Assembly (NCBI RefSeq): GCF_036226525.1
Contig: NZ_CP108487.1
Location: 4,650,001 to 4,714,000, forward strand
Length of the DNA stretch: 64,000 nt
Reading direction: 5' to 3'
Source of the DNA: Kribbella sp. NBC_01245
GTDB lineage: Bacteria > Actinomycetota > Actinomycetes > Propionibacteriales > Kribbellaceae
The translations under genes were made by a program, and so were the position numbers. Numbering within the stretch: the stretch's first letter is position 1; every line of letters begins with the position of its first letter. Shown here piece by piece: positions 24,945-33,721 of this stretch. The notes beneath the pieces were generated by a model. It did no database searches and was not told the origin of the DNA. It worked only from the letters and a program-made list of their open reading frames with translations.

Positions 24945-25031
24945 TGTGCCCAATCTGCCGCAAGGTCTGTGCCCAATCTGCCGCAACTGGTGTGCCCAAT
25001 CTGCCGCAGGGCCAATGGCCAATTTGCCGCG
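24945..25031. repeat. Four direct repeats with 23-bp period
   Basis: TGTGCCCAATCTGCCGCA occurs exactly at 24945-24962, 24968-24985 and 24991-25008, with a degenerate fourth copy at 25014-25031 (GCCAATTTGCCGC core). Starts are exactly 23 bp apart, about two helical turns. The array lies 30 bp upstream of the AAA_14 start and looks like an operator or iteron array. Confidence 0.9.
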
Positions 25032-25039
25032 CATGCCAG

Positions 25040-25072
25040 CGGCCCGGCCTCTCGCGTGGAGGGGCCGGGCCG
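25040..25072 (-). terminator. Terminator of the nucleotidase gene
   Basis: Perfect 10-bp stem CGGCCCGGCC (25040-25049) and complement (25063-25072), immediately behind the nucleotidase stop. Confidence 0.75.
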
Positions 25073-25084
25073 TTGGTGGGTGGG

Positions 25085-26869
25085 TTAGGGAGCGACGGTG
25101 ATGCGGTCGGTGGGGCCCGGGGTGTAGGGGTCGTGGGCGGTCAGGTAGTTCGCGAAGGCGTCGATGTCGAGGCCGCCGAAGAACTTGTTGGTCGCCGTGG
25201 CGAAGGCCGGGAAGCCGTCACCGCCGTCGGAGAGGAAGTTGTTCGTGACGATGCGGTACGTCGTACCGTCGACGAGCGGCTGACCGGCGATCTTCACCGA
25301 GTCGGCCACGACCTCCTTCGTGCCCGGAGTGGCGCCCGCCTTCCAGCTGTAGGTGATACCCGACACCTGCAAGACCTTGTTCGCCACCTGGTTGAGCCCG
25401 GTGAACTGCTGGGTCAGCAACGCGCGAATCTGCGTACCGGTCATGTCCATCGAGACCAGGTAGTTGTTGAACGGCTGCACCGTGAAGGCCGCGCCAAACG
25501 TCACAGCCCCATTCGTGGCGACCAGGTCCGACCGGATACCGCCCGGGTTCATGAACGCGACCACCGGGGTCTGGCCGCCCGTCACGGTCGACGGATCGGC
25601 CAGCTGCGCGTCGGCGATCAGGTTGCCCAGCGGCGACTCACCCGAGTCGTCGGGCGTACGGCTCACCAGCGGCGTGGTGATGTGGCCGATCACCTTGGAC
25701 TCGATCGGCGCGACCAGGGCCTTGTACTTGTTGATCAGGTCGGTCACCTTCGGCGCCTTCGGCACGTCCTGGGTGACGATCAGGTTGTTCGCGATCGTGT
25801 TCGCCCGGTCGACGTCACCGGTCAAGTTGTCGATGCTCACCCGCATGTCGGTGACCAGCCGGCCGAACGAGAACGCGCTCGTCACGAGTCGCGGCGCACC
25901 GGCCGGGTCGGCGATCGAGCAGTTGTAACCCTGGTGGGTGTGACCGGTGATGACGGCGTCGATCTCGGCGTCGAGGTTCTTCGCGATGTCGACGATCGGG
26001 CCGGAGATGCCCGGGCAGCTGTTGTACGCCTTCGGGTCGGCGGGGATGCCGCCCTCGTGCAGCAGTACGACGATCGCCTCGACGCCCTTCTCCTTGAGCT
26101 TCGGCACCAGCGCGTTCGCGGTCTCGACCTCGTCGGTGAACTTGAGGCCCTCGATACCGGACTTCGTGACGATGTTCGGCGTGTTCTCCAGCGTCATGCC
26201 GATGAAGCCGATCTTGCGGCCGTCCTTCAGCTTCTTGATCGTGTACGGCGCGAAGAGGGTCTTGTCGTTCTTCTCGAAGAAGACGTTCGCGGACAGGAAG
26301 TCGAAGTCCGCGCCCTCGAACTCCTGCTCCGGGTCCGGGCAGGAGTTCTGGTTGTTGGCGCCGTCGCCGTCGGGCAGGCAGCCGCCCTTCTGCATCCGGA
26401 GCAGCTCGCGCCAGCCCTCGTCGAACTCGTGGTTGCCGACCGAGGTGGCCTCCAGGCCGATCAGGTTCATCGCCTCGATGGTCGGCTCGTCGTGGAACGC
26501 GGCCGACAGCAGCGGGGAGGCGCCGATCAGGTCACCGGCGGCGACCGTGATGCTCTCCTGGCCGTTGGCCCGGGCCGCCTGGCGCAGCTGCTGCAGGTGG
26601 GTCGCGAGGTACTCCGCGCCACCGGCCGGCGTGCCGTTCACGTGGCCCGACGAACTGGTCGGGGCGTTCGGCACCAGGTTGCCGTGGAAGTCGTTGATCG
26701 ACAGCAGGTGCACCTGCGTGTGCGTCGGTTTCGGCTTGTGCGAATCCGGCGCAGCCTGGGTCACGGTTCCCCCCGTGGCCATGCCGAGCGTCACGGCTGC
26801 CGAAGCCGCCACCAGGGCCAAAGCCCTGCGGCCGCGCAGCGACGTCTTGTCTCGTCCTCTGAAGGCCAT
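25085..26869 (-). CDS. Secreted 5'-nucleotidase / metallophosphatase
   Basis: 594 residues. The signal peptide ends near residue 40 (TVTQAAPDS). The N-terminal calcineurin-like domain has the metal-binding motifs INDFHGN, AAGDLIGAS, VGNHEFDEG and ITGHTHQGY. The C-terminal 5'-nucleotidase substrate domain shows NPGGIRSDL and the stacking region FNNYLVSMDMTG. The enzyme should release phosphate from extracellular nucleotides. The Cys-rich insert (GGCLPDGDGANNQNSCP) is common in actinobacterial members. No cell-wall anchor is visible, so it is probably released. Confidence 0.94.
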   Translation of the reverse strand: MAFRGRDKTSLRGRRALALVAASAAVTLGMATGGTVTQAAPDSHKPKPTHTQVHLLSINDFHGNLVPNAPTSSSGHVNGTPAGGAEYLATHLQQLRQAARANGQESITVAAGDLIGASPLLSAAFHDEPTIEAMNLIGLEATSVGNHEFDEGWRELLRMQKGGCLPDGDGANNQNSCPDPEQEFEGADFDFLSANVFFEKNDKTLFAPYTIKKLKDGRKIGFIGMTLENTPNIVTKSGIEGLKFTDEVETANALVPKLKEKGVEAIVVLLHEGGIPADPKAYNSCPGISGPIVDIAKNLDAEIDAVITGHTHQGYNCSIADPAGAPRLVTSAFSFGRLVTDMRVSIDNLTGDVDRANTIANNLIVTQDVPKAPKVTDLINKYKALVAPIESKVIGHITTPLVSRTPDDSGESPLGNLIADAQLADPSTVTGGQTPVVAFMNPGGIRSDLVATNGAVTFGAAFTVQPFNNYLVSMDMTGTQIRALLTQQFTGLNQVANKVLQVSGITYSWKAGATPGTKEVVADSVKIAGQPLVDGTTYRIVTNNFLSDGGDGFPAFATATNKFFGGLDIDAFANYLTAHDPYTPGPTDRITVAP

Positions 26870-27011
26870 CTCTAAACTCCGTTGTCTGAGCGGTGTTCAC
26901 ACTCGTCTTTTGAGCGGCGAACAGGCGCAAATTACCCGACGGTTCTGGCCACACCAAGGCCTGAACGGGTCTGAAGGGAAAACTCGCACACAACCCCCTA
27001 CGGTGGTGGGC

Positions 27012-27887
27012 GTGACCGTCGAAACCGTTACCGCACCGTTGCCCAAGGCCACCATCGCCGCCATCACCGAACTCGCACGCGCCGCTGCGGACAGCGACGG
27101 CGTACAGCCTTTGAACGAGGCCACCCGGCTCAACCTGGCCGCCGGTGGCGAGGGTGGCGTTCACCTGCTGCGGTACGACGATGAGGCCCTCGCGGGTTAC
27201 GCCCATCTCGACCCGGACGGTTCTGCCGAGGTGGTGGTGGCCTTATCCGCAAGGCGAAAGGGCTTCGGCACCGAGCTCGTGCGGGCCCTCCTCGACGCGG
27301 CCGGTCCACGATTGCGGATCTGGGCGCACGGCCGGCTCCCCGGTGCCGACGAACTGGCCGCGCGACTCGGCCTCATCGTGACGCGCGAGCTGTTCTTCCT
27401 CGCGCGGGATGCCGAAACGGCCGGCCCACTGCCCGAGTTCGCCATGCCTCCGGCGTACGACTTGCGCACGTTCCTACCGGGTCAGGACGACAAGGCCTGG
27501 CTGGCCGTGAACGCCCGCGCCTTCGCAGACCACCCGGAACAGGGCTCGTGGACCCAGGCCGACCTGGACGAACGCCTCGGCCAGGAGTGGTTCGACCCGG
27601 CCGGGTTCTTCCTCGCGATCGACCGCGCCTCGGGCGAACTGGCCGGATACCACTGGACCAAGGTCGAAGACGGCGTCGGCGAGGTCTACGTAGTCGGCGT
27701 CGACCCCGCCCACCAGGGCACCGGCCTAGGCAAAGCCCTCACCCTCGCCGGCCTCCACCACCTCCAAGCCCGCGGCCTCCCCCGAATCGTCCTCTACGTA
27801 GACGGCACCAACACCCCCGCCCGAGCCCTCTACACCTCCCTAACCTTCACCACCGCCACCCTCGACATCCAATACACCCCCGCCTAA
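27012..27887 (+). CDS. mshD: Mycothiol synthase
   Basis: 291 residues with two GNAT domains. The C-terminal one has the acetyl-CoA site VVGVDPAHQGTGLGKAL and transfers acetate to the Cys amine of Cys-GlcN-Ins, the last step of mycothiol synthesis; the N-terminal domain is degenerate, as in the family. ARALYTSLTFT near the end is characteristic. TACGGT lies 7 bases before the GTG at 27012, so the mRNA is probably leaderless; GTGs at 27003 and 27006 are alternatives. Mycothiol marks the organism as an actinobacterium. Confidence 0.93.
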   Translation: MTVETVTAPLPKATIAAITELARAAADSDGVQPLNEATRLNLAAGGEGGVHLLRYDDEALAGYAHLDPDGSAEVVVALSARRKGFGTELVRALLDAAGPRLRIWAHGRLPGADELAARLGLIVTRELFFLARDAETAGPLPEFAMPPAYDLRTFLPGQDDKAWLAVNARAFADHPEQGSWTQADLDERLGQEWFDPAGFFLAIDRASGELAGYHWTKVEDGVGEVYVVGVDPAHQGTGLGKALTLAGLHHLQARGLPRIVLYVDGTNTPARALYTSLTFTTATLDIQYTPA

Positions 27888-27903
27888 CCCACCCCCGCAC
27901 ACG

Positions 27904-27930
27904 CCCGCCGTGGCAGGTGGGCCCGGCGGG
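27904..27930 (+). terminator. Terminator of mshD
   Basis: 7-bp GC-only stem CCCGCCG (27904-27910) and complement (27924-27930) shortly after the mshD stop. Fairly short, so moderate certainty. Confidence 0.5.
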
Positions 27931-28414
27931 TGATGGGGGTCACAGAATGTGCATGGGAAGTCGCGTCATGAACACGGGGCGGGGTCGTCTCATCTGTAGC
28001 CAGGAGCTGCACGGCCTCTACCCCCCAGTCGGGTGGCTCCTGGCCCTCCCCCAAAGGTCGCGTCCGGCCGGCGCCGCACCCGCCGCCGGACGCGATCGGT
28101 ATGCCCGGACCTGCCCTGCAATGCCCCAGCATTCACCGCCACCAAAGACATAAACTCAATGTCGTCAGGGGCTGTAGCTCCTGGAAGTGGGCCTGGCAGC
28201 TCTCCGGACGGTGAGTCGGCCGGGCTTCGCGTTTCCCCTGCCAATCCCGACCGCCTCGATGGCCAGAGCCGAGGTCCACCGCCATTCCTCGCCGCCAGCC
28301 AGTAGGCCCACACGACGGATGAGTGGGGCTGAATTAGGCAATGATTCGGGAAATTAGCTGATTCCGTTGCCAACGGAGGTATGGTATAACCCGAATGCGG
28401 AGGAGGTGACCACC
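27931..28414. other. Gene-free region before the AbiE-like locus (about 480 bp)
   Basis: No convincing reading frame; codon patterns differ from the neighbours. It holds a perfect 11-bp hairpin TCGCGTCCGGC (28058-28068, complement 28085-28095), the left flanking direct repeat (28101-28130), a less GC-rich stretch at 28320-28390 and a TATAAC -10-like box at 28385-28390 before the next gene. Confidence 0.6.
28101..28130. repeat. Direct repeat left of the AbiE-like genes
   Basis: 30-bp segment matching 30363-30392 at 25 positions; the last 19 bases differ at one (TGCCC-T/C-GCAATGCCCCAGC). The pair brackets the two AbiE-like genes and could mark an insertion. Confidence 0.6.
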
Positions 28415-29497
28415 GTGAGCAAGGACGATCCACCCCAGACCGACCGAGAGCTGTACGAACGAGGCCTCGCCCTCCTCAAAGAGCGATTGCCCGAGCTATG
28501 GCGAGTACAAGAGCTGCATTCGGAGACCGACGGGCCGGACGGCCTGCTCGTGATCACCACCGACGACGGCGAGGCCACCAATGCCGTAGTCGAGGTGAAG
28601 CGCTCGGTCGGGCGCAGGGACCTGGCCGCTGTCTGGGAGCACCTTCGGTCGTTTGCCGACCAATACCCGGACAGCACCCCCATCCTCTTCAGCCGCTACC
28701 TGGCACCGCCCGTACGCGACCGACTCACCGACGCCGGGGTGTCGTTCGTCGACGCCACCGGCAATATCCGGCTCCAGGTCAAACGGCCCGGTCTGTTCCT
28801 TTTCCTGTCCGACCGTGGCGCCGACAGCGACCCCTGGCGCGGCCCTGGCCGGCCGCGAGGCGATTTGAGAGGACCTGTCGCCGCCAAATTGGTGCGAGCG
28901 CTGCTCGACTTCGACCGCAGTTGGCGGATCACCGAGCTCGTCAACGAAGCGCGCACCTCGACCGGGTCGGCGTACCGCGTAGTCGAGTTCCTCGAGGAGG
29001 AGGAACTCATTCAACGGACCGGTCCACGCATACAGGTGCCGGATTGGGAACGGCTACTCCGCCGCTGGAGCCAGGATTACATCTTCGTCCGAGACAACCG
29101 GACAACCCGTTGGCTGGCGCCACGCGGACTCGAGTCCCTCCAACGCCGAATCGCCGCCACAGGTGATCTGACCTACGCGGCGACCGGAACTATCGCGGCT
29201 GCAGAGTGGGCTCACTATGCACCCACCAGGGCCGCAATGATCTACACCACCAATCCCTCGGCGGCCGCCGAGGCGTGGGACCTCCGGCCGGCCGACGTCG
29301 GCGCGAACGTCGTCCTCGCCGAGCCCGCCGACGACTTTGCTTTCGCACGCACCGTGGTGGCCACCAGCTGGGGCGGCCAGCTCGCGGCACCCAGTCAGGT
29401 CGCGGTGGACCTGCTGACTGGTCCTGGGCGGAATCCGTCCGAGGGCGAAGAACTGATCGGATGGATGGAACAGAATGAACGCACCTGGCGCAAGTAG
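28415..29497 (+). CDS. AbiEi-like antitoxin/regulator with a nuclease-like N-terminal domain
   Basis: 360 residues. Residues 1-130 look like a restriction-nuclease-type fold: a hydrophobic strand then VVEVKRSVG with an E-x-K pair (60-62), followed by TPILFSRYLAPPVRDRL and GVSFVDATGNIRL. Residues 150-210 form a winged helix (RSWRITELVNEARTSTGSAYR). The remainder is an alpha/beta C-terminal domain of AbiEi type. The first Asp of a full PD-(D/E)XK site is not clear, so cleavage is uncertain. A GTG with AGGAGG is the start; GTG 28406 is an alternative. It overlaps the AbiEii-like gene by 23 bases, as expected for an antitoxin-toxin pair. Confidence 0.78.
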   Translation: MSKDDPPQTDRELYERGLALLKERLPELWRVQELHSETDGPDGLLVITTDDGEATNAVVEVKRSVGRRDLAAVWEHLRSFADQYPDSTPILFSRYLAPPVRDRLTDAGVSFVDATGNIRLQVKRPGLFLFLSDRGADSDPWRGPGRPRGDLRGPVAAKLVRALLDFDRSWRITELVNEARTSTGSAYRVVEFLEEEELIQRTGPRIQVPDWERLLRRWSQDYIFVRDNRTTRWLAPRGLESLQRRIAATGDLTYAATGTIAAAEWAHYAPTRAAMIYTTNPSAAAEAWDLRPADVGANVVLAEPADDFAFARTVVATSWGGQLAAPSQVAVDLLTGPGRNPSEGEELIGWMEQNERTWRK

Positions 29498-30329
29498 CCC
29501 GGATCTCCTCGTCCCGGCCCGCGGCGCCCTACTCGACGCCTTGGTCGCCCTGGAGCAACACCGCGACGCGGTGATCGTGATCGGAGCACAAGCCGTCTAC
29601 CTCCGGACCTCGGAGATCCGGGCACAGGTCGCACTTGCGGAAGCAACAAAGGACAGCGATCTCGCAGTCGATCCACGAGAACTCGCCGAGGAGCCGCTAC
29701 TCGAGCAGGCGATGACCCGGGCCGGGTTCATCCCCAACCCCGATCCACGCAAGAAGCAGCCGGGCGCATGGGTCAACAAGGCCGGGTTCGAGGTCGACCT
29801 GATGGTGCCGGAGGCACTCGCCGGAGGCGGCGGTAAACAAGCCCGCGGTGCGCGGATTCCGCCCCACAGCAAGGGCGCCGCACGCAGGGCCCGCGGACTT
29901 GAGGCTGCCCTGGTCGACTACTCCCCCATGGAGGTCGCTGCCCTCGACCCAGCTGACAATCGCCGCTACACCGTCAAGGTTGCGGGACCAGCCGCTCTGC
30001 TGATCGCCAAGCTTCACAAGATCGCCGAACGTGTCGATGACCCGAATTCCGATCGTCTCCAGGATAAGGATGCTCACGACGTCTACCGTCTGCTGACCGC
30101 CTATGAGACAGACGGCCTTGCCGCGCGCATTAAGCAATTGCTGGCTGAGGAGATCTGCGAGTCAGAGACCAGGGACGCACTAGACCACCTTGAGACGCTG
30201 TTTTCTGCAGGGCCCGATGCGACGGGATCGACGATGGCCGGGCGAGCCGAGGAGGGAATCGGCGAACCACTGACGGTTGCTGCCAGTACGGCAACACTGG
30301 CGGCGGACCTGTTGCGGGCACACCGGTAG
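29475..30329 (+). CDS. AbiEii-like nucleotidyltransferase toxin
   Basis: 284 residues of the nucleotidyltransferase superfamily. IVIGAQAVYLRT (residues 34-45) is the glycine motif, KDSDLAVD (59-66) gives the Asp-x-Asp metal site and FEVDLMVPE supplies the third Asp (108). A helical part with AKLHKIAER and DKDAHDVYRLL is typical of AbiEii-type proteins, some of which add nucleotides to tRNA and stop growth during phage infection. Overlap with the upstream AbiEi-like gene supports a type IV toxin-antitoxin unit; it differs in sequence from the classic lactococcal pair. Confidence 0.82.
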   Translation: MNAPGASSPDLLVPARGALLDALVALEQHRDAVIVIGAQAVYLRTSEIRAQVALAEATKDSDLAVDPRELAEEPLLEQAMTRAGFIPNPDPRKKQPGAWVNKAGFEVDLMVPEALAGGGGKQARGARIPPHSKGAARRARGLEAALVDYSPMEVAALDPADNRRYTVKVAGPAALLIAKLHKIAERVDDPNSDRLQDKDAHDVYRLLTAYETDGLAARIKQLLAEEICESETRDALDHLETLFSAGPDATGSTMAGRAEEGIGEPLTVAASTATLAADLLRAHR

Positions 30330-30362
30330 ACCCCGGCCGACCAGCGAGGGCAGTTGGATTCA

Positions 30363-30392
30363 CTGCCCCGGCATGCCCCGCAATGCCCCAGC
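30363..30392. repeat. Direct repeat right of the AbiE-like genes
   Basis: Partner of the repeat at 28101-28130 (25 of 30 identical). It starts 34 bases after the toxin stop and ends 12 bases before the end of the convergent esterase gene. Confidence 0.6.
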
Positions 30393-30404
30393 GCCAAGGT
30401 TCCG

Positions 30405-31484
30405 TTACGTGGGTGGGCGGAGGTGGGATTGGATGGCGGTGGTTATGCGGCGGCGGGCGTGGAGGGTTTCGTCGGCTAGGACGAGGATGTTGGCGAAGCC
30501 GTGGACCATGGAGCGTTCGCAGTGGTGTTCGACCTGGACGCCGGCCGCGGTGAGCTTTTCGGCGTACTCGTTGCCCTCGTCGCGGAGCGGGTCGAAGCCG
30601 GCGGTCACGATGTACGCGGGGCAGAGACCGGTGAAGTCGTCGGCCAGCAAGGGCGAGACGATCGGGTCGGCGCGGATGGCCGGGTCGGGCGTGTAGTGCT
30701 CGCGGTACCAGGTGATGTCGTCGTCGGTGAGGAAGAAGCCCTCGGCGAAGAGGTCCCGGCTCGGGCGGCGGCCGACGAGGTCCACCGCCGGGTAGATCAG
30801 CACCTGCAGCGCGGGCGGTACCAGTCCGCGGCGGACGCATTGCTGGGCGACGACGGCCGCGAGGTTGCCCCCGGCGCTGTCACCACCGACACCGACGTAC
30901 GACGGATGGGCGCCGAGGTCCTCGGCGTGTTCGACGGCCCAGCCGAAGGCGGCGATTGCGTCCTCGGCGGCGACCGGCGCCTCGGCTTCCGGGGCGAGGC
31001 GGTAGTCCACCGACAGCACTCGCACGCCCGCCTCCTCGGCCGCGTCGCGGCAGAAGGCGTCGTGGCTGTCCAGGTCACCGACGACCCAGCCACCACCGTG
31101 GAAGAAGACGAGCAGGCCGCCGTTCGACATCGGGGCCGAGCGTGGCACGTACAGCCGAGCGCCGAGCTGGCCGTCCGCACCACGCACGGTGAGGTCGGTC
31201 ACGCGGTGCAGTTCACGCTGCGGGCCGGCGACGAGCTTTGCCGAGGTCAGCAGGTTGGCCCGGGCCGTCGCGACCGAGACCCGGTCCTTGGATTTGCCTG
31301 GCAGCAGCCCCTCGAGGCGCAAAAGCAGCTGGAGATCGGGGTCGAGCACGTTGCCGTCGATCTGGATCGGCGCCCCGGCCAGGCGGTGCCGCAACGAGGC
31401 GGGCAGCGCGGTGACGGGCCGCAGGGCGCTGCCTTGCACGGTATCGAGCGCAGTCCGCAGCAGGGTGTCGACTCGTCTGTTCAC
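30405..31484 (-). CDS. Alpha/beta hydrolase, hormone-sensitive-lipase family esterase
   Basis: 359 residues. The oxyanion HGGGWVVGD motif, nucleophile motif GDSAGGN, the acid Asp in VTAGFDPLRDEG and the catalytic His in SMVHGF form the complete HSL-family set. The N-terminal cap (residues 1-110) is basic and probably shapes the acyl pocket. It should hydrolyse short or medium carboxylic esters in the cytoplasm. GTG start without a ribosome binding site; TATCGT lies 8 bases upstream. Divergent from ppk1. Confidence 0.92.
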   Translation of the reverse strand: MNRRVDTLLRTALDTVQGSALRPVTALPASLRHRLAGAPIQIDGNVLDPDLQLLLRLEGLLPGKSKDRVSVATARANLLTSAKLVAGPQRELHRVTDLTVRGADGQLGARLYVPRSAPMSNGGLLVFFHGGGWVVGDLDSHDAFCRDAAEEAGVRVLSVDYRLAPEAEAPVAAEDAIAAFGWAVEHAEDLGAHPSYVGVGGDSAGGNLAAVVAQQCVRRGLVPPALQVLIYPAVDLVGRRPSRDLFAEGFFLTDDDITWYREHYTPDPAIRADPIVSPLLADDFTGLCPAYIVTAGFDPLRDEGNEYAEKLTAAGVQVEHHCERSMVHGFANILVLADETLHARRRITTAIQSHLRPPT

Positions 31485-31556
31485 AAGGAGTGACGATAGC
31501 TTGGATCGGCGGCCCGCCGCGCTGGCAACCTCCTGTTCATCCCGAGGTGACATGCT
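31479..31556. promoter_or_regulatory. Divergent promoter region of ppk1 with PHO-box-like words
   Basis: GTTCACA (31479-31485) and GTTCATCC (31535-31542) resemble units of streptomycete PHO boxes. CATGCT (31551-31556) could be a -10 box for a leaderless GTG start of ppk1 at 31564. Confidence 0.4.
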
Positions 31557-33711
31557 TGGACACGTGGCAGAGGACTTGCTGGCTTCGCACAACCGTGAGT
31601 ACGACGTCGAACCTCCGTATGACATCGCGGAGGCCGGCGACCTGCCCGCGGACCGGTTCTCCGACCGCGAACTGAGCTGGCTCGCGTTCAACCAGCGCGT
31701 GCTGGAGCTCGCGGAGAACGAGCTGGTCCCGTTGCTGGAGCGCGCCAAGTTCCTGGCCATCTTCGCCAGCAACCTGGACGAGTTCTTCATGGTCCGGGTG
31801 GCCGGTCTGAAGCGGCGTATCGCGGCGGGTGTCGCCGTGCCGGCCGCGAGCGGGCTGCTGCCGCGGGAGGTGCTGGACCGCAGCCTGAGCCGTAGCCGGG
31901 AGCTGATGGACCGGCAGGCCGAGAGCTGGCGCAAGGTGGTGCTGCCCGCGCTGGTCGAAGAAGGTATCGACATCCTGCGTTGGGACGAGCTGAACCTGTC
32001 CGAGCGCGACGACATGAGCCGGTTCTTCGCCGAGCGGATCTTCCCGGTGCTGACGCCGCTGGCGGTCGACCCCTCGCACCCCTTCCCGTACATCTCGGGC
32101 CTCTCGCTGAACCTCGCGGTCGTGGTGCGCAACCCGACCACCGGCGGCGAGCACTTCGCCCGGGTGAAGGTGCCGCCGCTGCTGCCACGCTTCGTGAAGG
32201 TCGCCGAAGGCCGGTACGTTCCGCTCGAGGACGTGATGGCCGAGCACCTGGGCCAGCTCTTCCCGGGTATGGAGGTGACGCAGCACCACACCTTCCGCGT
32301 CACCCGGAACGAGGACCTCGAGGTCGAAGAGGACGACGCGGAGAACCTCCTCGCCGCGTTGGAGAAGGAGCTGCTGCGGCGGAAGTTCGGCCCGCCGGTC
32401 CGGCTGGAGGTCGAGGAGTCGATCGATCCGCAGGTGCGGGCGCTGCTGCTGTCCGAGCTGGGCGTGACCGAGGCCGAGGTGTTCGAGCTGCCCGGCCCGC
32501 TGGATCTGCGCGGGCTGTTCGCGATCGCGAGCCTGGATCGGGCCGAGCTGAAGTACCCCGGTTTCGTGCCGTCGACGCACCCCCATCTGGCCGAGGTTGA
32601 GACGGCGAATCCGGCCGACATGTTCCACGCGCTCAACCAGCGGGATGTGCTGGTCCACCATCCGTACGACTCGTTCTCGACGTCCGTGCAGCGGTTCATC
32701 GAGCAGGCAGCGGCCGACCCGCAGGTGCTCGCGATCAAGCAGACGCTGTACCGGACATCGGGTGATTCCCCGATCGTCGACGCCCTGATCGACGCCGCCG
32801 AGGCCGGTAAGCAGGTGCTGGTGCTGGTCGAGATCCAGGCCCGCTTCGACGAACAGGCCAACATCAAGTGGGCCCGCCAGTTGGAGCACGCCGGCTGCCA
32901 TGTCGTGTACGGCGTGATCGGGCTGAAGACGCATTGCAAGTTGTCGATGGTGGTCCGCGACGAGCCGGACGGTCTGCGTCGCTACGCGCATCTCGGCACC
33001 GGCAACTACCACCCGAAGACCGCCCGGCTGTACGAGGACCTCGGCCTGCTGACGTCCGACCCGGTGGTCACCGAGGACGTCGCGCACCTGTTCAACCACT
33101 TGTCCGGGTTCTCCCTGCGCAGCGGTTACCGGCGGCTGCTCGTCGCGCCTCAGGGCGTTCGGACGGGCCTGCTCGAGCGGATCGAGCGCGAGGTGCAGCA
33201 TCACCTGGCCGGGCGGCCCGCGCGAGTGCGGCTCAAGGTGAACTCGCTGGTCGACGAGGCCCTGTCGGACGCGTTGTACCGCGCGTCCCAAGCCGGCGTA
33301 CCGGTTGATCTCTGGATCCGCGGCATCTGCACCATCCGGCCGGGTATTCCCGGGCTGTCGGACAACATCCGCGTTCGCAGCGTGCTCGGGCGGTTCCTGG
33401 AGCACAGCCGGATCTTCTGGTTCGAGAACGGCGGTGAGCCCGTGGTCGCGATCGGCTCGGCCGACCTGATGCACCGCAACCTGGATCGCCGGGTCGAGAC
33501 GCTGGTCTGGCTGAAGGAGCCGGACCACCTGACCGAGCTGGGCGACCTGTTCGACCTCGGGTTCGACGAGGGCACCAGCTCCTGGTGGCTGCAGGCCGAC
33601 GACACGTGGGTCGCCCACCAGACCGACGACGACGGCAAGCCGCTGCGCGATCTCCAGGAACGGCTGATCGCCACCCGCGGCCGGCGCCGCCAGACCGAGC
33701 CGATCAGCTAG
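31552..33711 (+). CDS. ppk1: Polyphosphate kinase 1
   Basis: 719 residues, full family length. It polymerises the gamma-phosphate of ATP into polyphosphate at the membrane. The N-terminal domain opens DRELSWLAFNQRVLELAEN. The autophosphorylated His480 lies in YAHLGTGNYHPKTA, and the second catalytic His618 in FLEHSRIFWFENGG; SADLMHRNLDRRVE is in the C-terminal domain. ATG 31552 follows GAGGTGA closely; GTG 31564 behind a -10-like CATGCT is an alternative. The MutT1-like gene follows after 10 bases, so the two are probably co-transcribed. Confidence 0.95.
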   Translation: MLGHVAEDLLASHNREYDVEPPYDIAEAGDLPADRFSDRELSWLAFNQRVLELAENELVPLLERAKFLAIFASNLDEFFMVRVAGLKRRIAAGVAVPAASGLLPREVLDRSLSRSRELMDRQAESWRKVVLPALVEEGIDILRWDELNLSERDDMSRFFAERIFPVLTPLAVDPSHPFPYISGLSLNLAVVVRNPTTGGEHFARVKVPPLLPRFVKVAEGRYVPLEDVMAEHLGQLFPGMEVTQHHTFRVTRNEDLEVEEDDAENLLAALEKELLRRKFGPPVRLEVEESIDPQVRALLLSELGVTEAEVFELPGPLDLRGLFAIASLDRAELKYPGFVPSTHPHLAEVETANPADMFHALNQRDVLVHHPYDSFSTSVQRFIEQAAADPQVLAIKQTLYRTSGDSPIVDALIDAAEAGKQVLVLVEIQARFDEQANIKWARQLEHAGCHVVYGVIGLKTHCKLSMVVRDEPDGLRRYAHLGTGNYHPKTARLYEDLGLLTSDPVVTEDVAHLFNHLSGFSLRSGYRRLLVAPQGVRTGLLERIEREVQHHLAGRPARVRLKVNSLVDEALSDALYRASQAGVPVDLWIRGICTIRPGIPGLSDNIRVRSVLGRFLEHSRIFWFENGGEPVVAIGSADLMHRNLDRRVETLVWLKEPDHLTELGDLFDLGFDEGTSSWWLQADDTWVAHQTDDDGKPLRDLQERLIATRGRRRQTEPIS

Positions 33712-33721
33712 GTCCCGGACG

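Noticed and set aside
24914..25060. CRISPR-like array at the four 23-bp-spaced repeats
   Set aside because: Spacers are only 5 bp, far too short, and there are no cas genes.
28367..28414. Start codons upstream of the AbiEi-like GTG (28367, 28406)
   Set aside because: 28367 lies before a TATAAC -10-like box, and 28406 overlaps the ribosome binding site itself.
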